Origin: Pseudogymnoascus destructans | Lineage: Eukaryota > Ascomycota > Leotiomycetes > Thelebolales > Thelebolaceae | Direction: 5' to 3' | Length of the DNA: 64,000 bases | Assembly (NCBI RefSeq): GCF_001641265.1 | Contig: NW_020167527.1 | Location: forward strand, 992,001-1,056,000 | Shown here: positions 8,089 to 16,637 of the stretch, one piece after another | Layout: each line of letters opens with the position of its first letter | Numbering within the stretch: position 1 is the stretch's first letter | Made by a program: the position numbers and the translations under genes | Notes under the pieces: model-generated | Told to the model about the DNA's origin: nothing | The model's database searches: none | What the model saw: only the letters and a program-made list of their open reading frames with translations

Positions 8089-10387
8089 GGGCAAAAACTC
8101 CATCTACCCGGTACAAAGGTGAAAAAACGCCATCTACCCGGCAAGCGCTTATCCCCTTTCGGAACCCGCAACAGGCCAATGAGAGCACGTACTCTCATGT
8201 GGCCTTTTCGAAACAATTGAGCTGGCAACACTTGCCAACTCAATTGTACGGTAAGTCGGGGGTTAAATTCCATCTAGAGCCCCGCTGACCCCTCCTAGGA
8301 TCTCTCTCTCCCTCGCTCCTCTGACCCCTCGAAACCCCCCTCGGAAGCCCTCGCGCGAGGCACAAACTCCCGCCTCCCCGCCCCCGCCCCCGCATCTGAC
8401 GATGGCCTCGCTGGCCGAACTCGCTGTCCCTGTCGACGGCAGCGAGTTCCTCGACTTAGACGCTTGGTCCCGCGCCCTAGACGACTGGGCCGTCAAGGAG
8501 AAGTTCTCCTGGCAGCTCCAGAGGAGGGACAAAGACCGGGCAACGGCCGTTTGTCCCGAGGAGGGCTGTGCCTGGCGTGTCCGAGCCAGCCCTGACGACG
8601 AGCAATGGAAGCTCGTCGTCGTTGAGGGGGCACACACTTGCGTGGGGAGGGGGCAGCAGAAGTTTGCCTCCTCCTCAAAGGCAGAATGGCTGGACGGCGT
8701 GGTCTCTCGACACCTACGGGTGTCGAAGAAGACCACGCCAAGGGAGATTGTTGAGCTCCTCCGCGTTCGATTCGCGGAGGGGATTCTCTACGGGAGGGTG
8801 CAGCAATCGTTGCTACGCCTTCTCGTAGGGGATATTGGAGCGCAGAGGCATAGCTTTCAGCTATTGCCCTCATATAAGCGCCTCCTGGAAGCATCTGCTC
8901 TAGGAGTTCATGTTGATCTCGTTCGAGATCGACACGACCGATTCCAACGGATCTTTGTGTGCCCTGCGGAGAGCAGGGCCACGTTCCAAGCCTCACGCCG
9001 GCTTGTTGCGGTGGACGGGACCTTCTTAAAGGCCCGTTTCATCCTTACTCTTCTTGTGGCCGTTGGCATTGATGCTAACGGCCACATTGTGCCACTTGCT
9101 TGGGCAGTGGCTGAGTCGGAGAACGCGGACTCTTGGGAGTGGTTTTTGAACCACCTCAAGTGGTCCCTCCCAGAGCTCGTGAGCGAGCCAAGCACCCTTG
9201 TCTCTGATAGAGACAAGGGGCTTCTTATTGCGGAGAGAACTCTCTCTCCGCAGGTGGCGATAGCTCATTGCTGTCGTCACCTCTCTGAGAATTTCTCAGA
9301 GCGGTTTGGGAGGGGCCTTCTACCCCTCTTCTGGAAGATTGCCCGGGCCACAACTGTGGCCCAATTCGACGGGCTTTTGGAGGAGCTTCGGGCTTTAAAG
9401 CCTGAAGCATCAGCATACCTTTATGGTGCCGAGCCCGAACGGTGGGCTCTGGCGAAGTTTCGTGGCCGTCGATACGGCCACGATACTTCAAATATTGCAG
9501 AGAGCTTTAATAAGCTCATCCGCACAGATCGAGAGCTCCCAATCGTGGAGCTTCTCGATGCGCTCTGGCACCGGGTGATGGCCCAGCGTGCGGAGCGCTC
9601 TCTTTTGGCTGTGGAGGCCATTGCTAAAGGGCAATGGCCTCCTCTCCTCACTAGGTTGGTGGAGGAGGGGAGGAACTGGGCCCATGGCAATGGGCTCCAG
9701 ATATCCTCCCTAACAGAGGCACGGGTAGTCCAGCCAAATGGCAGGATCTACCTCGTTGACCTGACGGCAAGAACTTGTTCTTGCCGTCGATACCAAGAGA
9801 ATGGCGTGCCTTGTGGGCACGCCATGACTCTTATATTTCGACAAGGGAGTCAATTGACTCCCTTTCTTCCGACAGAGCTGTCTGCCGCGTGCTGGCAGAG
9901 GCAGTATCAACTGCCTCTGCCTCCTGTCTCTGTCGAGGGTCTTTCGATAGACCCTGACGCCTTAGGAGGAATCTGTGACCCCCCAGTCACCCGAATCCCC
10001 CGAGGCCGTCCCCGAAAAGAGAGGGTTCGGAGGGAAGATGCCCGGCGTCCTCGAGGACGCCAGGAACGACGGGATCATGGAGGACTTCTGCCGCTTGGGG
10101 CAGTCGTTGCCGCCGTGCCGGACTTGGTCCGTACACGCTGCGGCACCTGCGGCGAGCCTGGGCACAATGCCAGGACTTGCCGCAGGCCTCACAATTGACC
10201 TGTTCTCATATGAGAACAGGTCAGTTTACAGGGGGGGTTACGGGGGGAGTTATGGGGGGTTTACGGCCTGTTCTCATATGAGAACAGGGGGATTTACGGG
10301 TGGATTGGGTGGGGGATGGTCACGTGGTAATCGACCGGGTAGATAGAGTTTATTTGGGTTTTTACCGGGTAGATGGAGTTTTTGCCC
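8089..10387 (+). mobile_element. Intact Mutator-like element (2299 bp) with perfect 9-bp target duplication
   Basis: Both ends carry the 25-bp terminal inverted repeat that begins GGGCAAAAACTCCATCTACC (8089-8113 and 10363-10387). A second copy of the ATCTACCCGG core lies just inside each end. Immediately outside both ends is TAATTTTAT (8080-8088 and 10388-10396), a perfect 9-bp duplication as expected for Mutator elements. The element encodes one uninterrupted transposase. Unlike its neighbours it is not AT-rich and shows no stop codons, which suggests a recent arrival that has escaped repeat-induced mutation. The body is unusually rich in perfect short inverted repeats (see findings). Confidence 0.95.
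8402..10198 (+). CDS. Mutator-like (MULE) transposase, intact, 598 residues
   Basis: The single open frame runs from ATG 8402 to the stop at 10196-10198. In order it has an N-terminal FAR1/WRKY-GCM1-like zinc-binding region (CPEEGCAWRVRA, with H of GAHTC) and a MULE catalytic core. The core has LVAVDGTFLKA (first Asp, about residue 205), LVSDRDKGL (second Asp, about 268) and SNIAESFNKL (Glu, about 366). A SWIM zinc finger follows (CSCRRYQENGVPCGHAM, about 458-475), then a basic GRPRKERVRRED stretch and a C-terminal zinc knuckle (CGTCGEPGHNARTC). All expected catalytic and metal ligands are present, so it may be active. The transposase would cut at the terminal repeats and insert with 9-bp duplications. 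Many long antisense frames overlap it, a by-product of its palindromic base composition. Confidence 0.93.
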   Translation: MASLAELAVPVDGSEFLDLDAWSRALDDWAVKEKFSWQLQRRDKDRATAVCPEEGCAWRVRASPDDEQWKLVVVEGAHTCVGRGQQKFASSSKAEWLDGVVSRHLRVSKKTTPREIVELLRVRFAEGILYGRVQQSLLRLLVGDIGAQRHSFQLLPSYKRLLEASALGVHVDLVRDRHDRFQRIFVCPAESRATFQASRRLVAVDGTFLKARFILTLLVAVGIDANGHIVPLAWAVAESENADSWEWFLNHLKWSLPELVSEPSTLVSDRDKGLLIAERTLSPQVAIAHCCRHLSENFSERFGRGLLPLFWKIARATTVAQFDGLLEELRALKPEASAYLYGAEPERWALAKFRGRRYGHDTSNIAESFNKLIRTDRELPIVELLDALWHRVMAQRAERSLLAVEAIAKGQWPPLLTRLVEEGRNWAHGNGLQISSLTEARVVQPNGRIYLVDLTARTCSCRRYQENGVPCGHAMTLIFRQGSQLTPFLPTELSAACWQRQYQLPLPPVSVEGLSIDPDALGGICDPPVTRIPRGRPRKERVRREDARRPRGRQERRDHGGLLPLGAVVAAVPDLVRTRCGTCGEPGHNARTCRRPHN

Positions 10388-10396
10388 TAATTTTAT

Positions 10397-10898
10397 TTGT
10401 GTTGTTGTTCACAATGTTCCAACCCTACTACCGCCAGTACGCCATTACCGCCAGTACGCCACGACTTACGTTACCCCTCGGTTAGCGCGTTCTGAGACAG
10501 GAAGGTATGTATGATGGGAAGTTGGGAAGTCACTATCAAGATAATATGGAAAATACGGTTTAGTTAGGTAAGGAAGGTTCACAGGTAGGGTGTTAATTGT
10601 CTTCATTTCTGTGTATACATGGTACAATTGCGTTCTATTCATACCCTGAAGCGTATCCCGACCAGATGGCCCAAACCCTCCTTTTCCAAGAATAAAACTG
10701 TCTATAAAAAGGTAAATGGAAATAAAAGACACAGTCAGAAAATACCGAAAGTGTTACAAAGAAGTGAAGTAAAGGTATGCTGTGCATGCTGTTGTTCATC
10801 GCTCAAAATAAGGCAGAAAGTTTGTCTTCATGACTGCAACATGCTCAAACATGCTCGAACGCCTAGTGGCGACGTTCTAGACGCTCATCCATTTAGAA
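10397..10898. other. Non-coding stretch with a dispersed 24-bp motif
   Basis: No gene is visible. Positions 10430-10474 hold two partial copies of CCGCCAGTACGCC followed by ACGACTTACGTTA. The longer form, CCAGTACGCCACGACTTACG, recurs upstream of the UreG gene near 42171-42194. It may be the end of an unrecognised repeat. Confidence 0.4.
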
Positions 10899-12039
10899 TC
10901 AGACGGTACGGGCAGGCTGGATGCTGCTTCCAGTTCCCGTTGGCCTTGGGGCCTTCAGGAAGCCGGAAGAATGGGAGTAGTTCCTCGTCGCTGTCTCAGT
11001 GGAGTTCTTGTACGGGACTGGGATCACTGGGATAGTGACGATGGTAACTGGCTCCTCCGAAGCTCCTCCGCTGGTAGGCTCAGCAGTGGTAGCTGGTGCC
11101 TCGGGAGCAGCCTGAGTTGCGGCGGCGGCGTTGATCTTGACGGCGTCCTTTCCTGGAACAACGGCATATGGAACAGATGGGGTAGTGCCGGTGGCTGCGG
11201 GAGGGGTGTAGGTCACGGTGACGGTGGAGAGGGCGACGGTGACGGTGACTGGTGCGGCGCAGTCACCTCCGTTGCCGGCGTTGCTGCCCTCGCCGTTGGG
11301 GGAGCCTGGGCCGGCGGAGGTAGTTGGCTTGACGTGGATGGTGCGGGTTGCGGTGCTGGTGGTTAGGACAGTGGTCGTTGGCTCACCGGAGTTGCCGTTG
11401 GCGTTGCCGTTTCCGCTTCCCTTGTCATTTCCACCGACATTGGCCTGGCCACCACCTACGACAGGTGTGGCCTGGGCACCGCTGCTCTTGGTCATGTACT
11501 TGGTCTGGAAGAGGTTAGATTGTGACTCTGCTGATAGAAGACGAAAATAGCAATAGATAAAGAGTTAAAGAGGATTGACATACGACATAGCCAGTAATGG
11601 TGTGCTTGATGGTGGTAGTAACGACGGACTGGGTGGCTCCGGTGCCAAGGGTGTAACTCAAAACGCTGTCGCTGGTCTGGACGGGCTCAGCAGCCTTGGT
11701 GGAGATAACGGCACCCGGGGTCTGGATGGCAGAGGCAGAGGCAACGACACTGCTGGAGATATCAGAGGCCGACGCAACAGGGCATACGGTGGTCGTCAAG
11801 TCAACGATCTCGGTGATGGTGCGGATAGCGGTGGCACTACGGGCAGGGCAGTCGGTGACGTTCTGGGCACAGCCGATAACGCTGTGGGTGGAGGTGATCT
11901 GGACGGTCAGGGTGGTCAGGTCAAGGGCAGAAGATGACTCGTTGAAGGTACGGCGGTGCCGGAAGCGCTGGGCGTGTCCGTGGCTGCGGGCAGTTGCCAC
12001 GGCGGCGAAGAGAGCGACGGCGAGTGTAAAGAACTGCAT
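10899..12039 (-). CDS. Secreted Ser/Thr/Gly-rich cell-surface protein
   Basis: Two exons, 11584-12039 and 10899-11504, flank an intron at 11505-11583 (GTATGT...CTAAC...CCAG) and give 353 residues. The start MQFFTLAVALFAAVATARS is a clear signal peptide. The N-terminal part contains VIGCAQNVTDCP and TTTVCPV, a cysteine pattern seen in fungal extracellular serine-threonine-rich proteins. The rest is low-complexity Ser/Thr/Pro/Ala/Gly sequence with a GNGNANGN stretch, suitable for O-glycosylation. No C-terminal hydrophobic GPI signal is present: it ends SSIQPARTV. Function is unknown; a cell-wall or secreted matrix role is inferred from composition. The upstream region is CT-rich, common for fungal promoters. 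Confidence 0.85.
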
Positions 12040-13993
12040 CTTGAATGTGGTAGATTTGTCTTGAAGAAATTTCTTGTGTGGTGAGGGCCTGCCTGAAACG
12101 AGAGAGCAGTCAATGCCCTGTGGAACGATTTTCTGACGAGAAGGCTGTGGTGGTCGATTGGATAGCGATATCGAGGTCGAGATGTGCTTGGTTGGTCTGG
12201 TCAAAAGGAGCGAAAGTCGACTTCGCTGGGTTTGATTTCTCGAAGGAATGGAGAGAAGTTGGGAGAAGAAAGCAACCTGGCTGAAGGGACTGTGCAAGAA
12301 AAGAGTGTGAAGTAACCAAGATGTCAAAATATCTTGATGATGGAGGAGAAGAAGAAGAAGAGAAAGGGAAGGCAGAGTAAAAAGGAAGTAAGGTAAGCAA
12401 ATTGCCCTAATGGTTAGGACGTGCGGGGTACAGAGGTGAGGGGCCCTCACCGACCATACACATTCCAGAGCGTAGCGGCCGAGATTTCTGCGTTGACTGG
12501 GGCCTCGAACTTCAATTAGGGATGTGTAGGCCAAATCAGGTACTCGGCGACCATGCGCTGTCATTGGCGCGACGAGCGGCTGAGGGTGTTTCGCGGCCTG
12601 TCGCGGATCGGTGATCGGCACTCGCTAGGTGCGCGCTACTGAGGCGTCAGCAGGGGTCGCGAAACGTTTCCTTCGCTTGGCTTGTTTGAGGTGGTTGTGG
12701 CGTTTATGAGATGATGCATGTGCGTCAGGGGCCGGATGGGCCGGGGGATGGGGAATGGGAGGAGGTAGATCATTAGAGGGTGAGATCATTTTAGAGGTGA
12801 GATATGTTTGCTCTATCAGTACTCCGTAATTTCTAGTACAACGGACTCCACACATAATATCCATGAAACGAACCTCTCGGTTGTCCACGCCACTTCCGCG
12901 CCTACGTACACTCTACAGCAACTATTTTACAGTACTGCATTTGCCAGTGGTGGGCTCGGCGACTTCGGCGCGTGCACATTGGACGGAAAGCATCTGTTAG
13001 TTCTCGTTGTCTAATATGAGGTTTGGGGGACACACGCTCAGCCATTTTAAGGCTGGACAGCTCTGTCGGACCCATGTCTCCCTGCTCCAACCTATGATTT
13101 AGTTTCCCTTCCTCGACAACACGCCACTTCCACAACGACGTGAAATTATCCGGGGTGCGTTCAATTTGGGCTTTGACGTGCTAGAGATCCATGACCCGAT
13201 TAGCCCGTACTAACTAAGGTTCTGGAGACGGGAAAGCTTACTCGGCCGAGCATGGGAAGAAATTTGAAGCCGAGGCCGCTATGGGAGTATATTAGATGGT
13301 GATATTAGTCGAGGAGGGCGGGGGGAAGCACTTACGATCCTCCTGTGCATATCATAGTCCATGACATACTAAAACGTAAGTAATGTGTTTGATTCTTAAG
13401 TGTAACATTACTTACATCATTGCCGATGCTGTCTGTATACCAACATAACTATAGGATGTTAGTTCATCTTAAGAAAGTTTTGAGGCATGGATAGACGTAC
13501 TCTACCGTCAGTAAACCAAGTCAGGCAAAGCTTGGGCTATAATCTCTTTCATGAGCTTAAGGCCATAGAGCGGTACGGTGTTAATAGGCTCCTTTGTGTA
13601 CTTGGTTCTTGAAGATCTGGTTCACTAGGATGGTCTTGAAAATTAGTGAACTGCGCCGCCGCAAGCAATCAGCACCTCCTCGTTAACCAGCAACAAACCG
13701 CTAATCGACTTCCTTTGCGACTGCGAAAGCCAGATTTTAGTCGGCCATCTTTGTTGATGGGAACCCCCCCCCTTGGTAGTACCTGAATGAACGTTCGTTA
13801 GCACGCGACCTATCTTCCGAGGAAGAGAAACCCACTCGTCACTTCCCCCCTTCTATACGACTAGCGTGCGTCACGGGGCGACCCCGTCGGGGGACCGACC
13901 CCAGACCGGATCATGGGGCGGTCCGGTCCCAAATCTTCAACCCAGACCGCGGTCCGGTCTAAAGCTAATAACCCACGGTCCCCCACCGGTCTG
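12040..13993. other. Intergenic region without a recognisable gene
   Basis: This is the promoter side of the secreted protein gene (pyrimidine tracts on its coding strand near 12340-12390), then unremarkable sequence. Short open frames lack codon bias or motifs. GC-rich repeats of the kind GACCG/CGGTC near 13875-13985 lead into the large hairpin at 13994. Confidence 0.5.
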
Positions 13994-14055
13994 CCTAGTC
14001 CCGTGACAAAATTCGAGTGGTCACGGGACCACTCAAATTTTATCACGGGACTAGG
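13994..14055. repeat. 62-bp near-perfect inverted repeat (hairpin)
   Basis: CCTAGTCCCGTGA at the left pairs with TCACGGGACTAGG at the right. Between them, AAAATT/AATTTT and GAGTGGTC/GACCACTC (loop ACGG, 14023-14026) complete a stem of 29 positions with about two mismatches. It sits at the left margin of the transposon nest and has the shape of a small foldback element. No target duplication was identified. Confidence 0.75.
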
Positions 14056-15149
14056 CCTACTAGAACAGTTTTCACAGGACTACTTGAACATTTTTCACGT
14101 GGTTTAGATAGATTGGCAATTACTATAATGTTAGAGGTGGTGTATTGGGTCATGGTGGCGTAATGGTCACCAAAATCTAATTTGACAACTTCAAATTGAT
14201 TTTGTACTATAACGTAGTTCATAAGCAACCTGTCATCCTAAGCAACCCGTCATATTTTTCTTAGCATCGTACATTTGACTTTATATCTAAATAAACTTTT
14301 TTTTTAAACATGACACATTCGTACAAAGAAAGAAATATGATTCTTGCACTTCAAGTGCTTTAAACGAATCCACAATTACAACTTAGTCATGTGGCTCGCT
14401 AAACGTAACAGCAGATGTGTTAGAAAGAACTACACCTCAAATTTGTATAACGACAACCACAACTCTATATGCATTTTAATTGAAAGATTGACTATTAGCA
14501 AGTTTAATGCGAAGATCCTAACGCGTATAACGTGTGGTTTCAACTCGTATGAAACATGATTCACAAATATGGGATTTACAAGGAGGACATTGTAATGATG
14601 TACGGTTATGCTCGCGCTACATCCCACTGAGCCAAAAAGACTACAGTATTCCAGCTCACCCAGAATACGCATAACACACTTTATATACCACATGTACTGT
14701 AACAGCGGCACCCGTTACAATTACCCCCCCCCTTAGTCTGTGACATCCCGGCATGTATGTAAGGACACAGTGCACCCAGCTCACAGTAATAGCATATGAG
14801 AGTGCGATTCGGAGGCTAAACGGATGCTATCCTATAGGTCTACTACGAAGCATACAAAAAAGATGATAAGGAACCCCGTTGGGTCAATCCCCTTAAGTAC
14901 CCGAAACGGGTCCGACTTGGCTAACCGGCCCTAACTCTCCCCATGTGACCGTAACCCATCCGACTCAGATCCCTTCTGTCACTGAGGGTGGAGGCAGGGC
15001 AGAGGCATCCTTACACTACCTCCCCTCTTAAGAGAGTGTTTTGTCTGCGAAACACGCTGTGAGAATCATTTCCGCAACATCTCCGAATGGTATCCATGAG
15101 AATAGCGTTCTATGTTGGCGGGAATTCTGTTTGTAATTGCAACTGTAAC

Positions 15150-15263
15150 TGTTATGATCTCAAATGTGCCTTGCAGCTCGAGTGGGTCTTCATGGGTGTG
15201 GGGAGCTTTCTGGGGTTGGAGCAAAGTTTTCAGTTGTGGAGTGAATTCTCAGAACTGGTCTCG
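15150..15263 (+). repeat. 5' fragment of LTR family C
   Basis: The sequence starts TGTTATGATCTCAAATGTGCC and runs to GAACTGGTCTCG. It is closely similar to the full 251-bp solo LTR at 20954-21204 (opposite orientation), but it is cut off where LTR family A begins. Confidence 0.75.
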
Positions 15264-15535
15264 TGTAATGGTGGGTGCACCAGATGTGAGAATCTAGCCA
15301 TCCAAGGAAGGGATGAATTTACTAAGACAACACACTGTCTTAGGAAACAGAGCCAAAGGGTCGTAGCTTAGACTATTCCACAATGCAGCAATCAGGTGTA
15401 TGATGTAGTGAAGTGGTTTAGACAAGTTGTAACAAATGTTGCGTCTGAGAACTCAGGGATAAGTCAGAGGTTAGCACCTCACTGACTTTTCAGAAACAAG
15501 GAGTAACAAGATAAATGCTTGGAAGTGTAATGGTG

Positions 15536-16461
15536 GGTGCACCAGATATGAGAATCTAGCCACCCAAGGAAGGGATGAATTTACTAAGACAACACACTGT
15601 CTTAGGAAACAGAGCCAAAGGGTTGTAGCTTAGACTATTCCACAACGCAGCAATCAGGTGTATGATGTGGTGAAGTGGTTTAGACAAGTTGCAACAAATG
15701 TTGAGTCTGAGAACTCAGGGGTAAGTCAGAGGTTAGCACCTCACTGACTTTTCAAAAACAGAGAATAACAAGATCAATGCTTGGAAGCTTGGAAAAGACG
15801 TAGAAGTATGTGCTAGTCGATTTACTGTATTGCCTGCTTGCCCTTTCTTAAGGAAAGGGCAATCCTATTTATGCCAAAGGAGTGTAGTTCTCTCATTTTC
15901 CATGACTTTCCATGACTAACCAGGCTTGGTAAATGTATTAGAAATCAAGTGCGACCCACAACTAGCTTGCTAATCATGTAGTGAACATAAGAGAATCCCA
16001 TAGAACCATCTCTTGGGTTCCTAGCCTATAGGAAGTGAAAAGGAGGTCCAAGGTCAGAGTACCTATAGACAAATTATGTCATAAGTTAACCAATCTTGTG
16101 GGTAACTAAGGAGCGATGACGTGTAATGAATCATAGAGGGTTGTAGAAGCTTCTAGAGCTATCGTTCATGTTCCTAGGCCTCTAGTTGGTAGAGATATGC
16201 CATGTGGTAGTATTGGCCCACCCCCTTAAGGAGGAGATTTTCTTAATAACTTGTTCAATGAGTGTCCAAATGATATGCCGTGATGTATGTAGCATAAACA
16301 GATGTAGTAGAAGAGTTTGCAGCAATTGTTGAGTAGTATTGCTTCTGTTGTTGGTGTGATAAGCCAAGATATGTATGGTGACTTGTAGGTTTGAGGAGGA
16401 GATTTCTAAGTTTGCTCTTGAGTTTGATAGCAAACTGAGTGCAACGAATGTCAGTATGACA
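15536..16461 (+). repeat. Nested solo LTR family A (926 bp), TSD GGAAG
   Basis: A full-length LTR lies inside another LTR of the same family, flanked by GGAAG at 15531-15535 and 16462-16466. Removing it restores the outer LTR sequence TGCTTGGAAGCTTGG. Its length equals that of the copy at 5169-6094. Confidence 0.9.
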
Positions 16462-16518
16462 GGAAGCTTGGAAAAGACGTGGAAGTATGTGATAGTCGAT
16501 TTACTGTATTGTCTGCTT

Positions 16519-16637
16519 TGTGGAATAGTCTAAGCTACGAGCCTTTGGCTCTGTTTCCTAAGACAGTGTGTTGTCTTAGTAAAATCATCCCTTCTTTGGG
16601 TGGCTAGATTCTCACATCTGGTGCACCCACCATTACA
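16519..16637 (-). repeat. Reversed 119-bp 5' fragment of LTR family A
   Basis: Inverted relative to the surrounding LTR, it reads on the minus strand from TGTAATGGTGGGTGC to CTATTCCACA. The flanks share TCTGCTT, but this was not resolved as a clean duplication. Confidence 0.75.

Noticed and set aside
8263..9957. Many long open frames antisense to the Mutator transposase
   Set aside because: They follow from the palindromic, GC-rich coding sequence. None has protein motifs, and the sense frame has all expected domains.
12397..12470. Possible tRNA near GCCCTAATGGTTAGG
   Set aside because: No acceptor or T stem can be formed around it.
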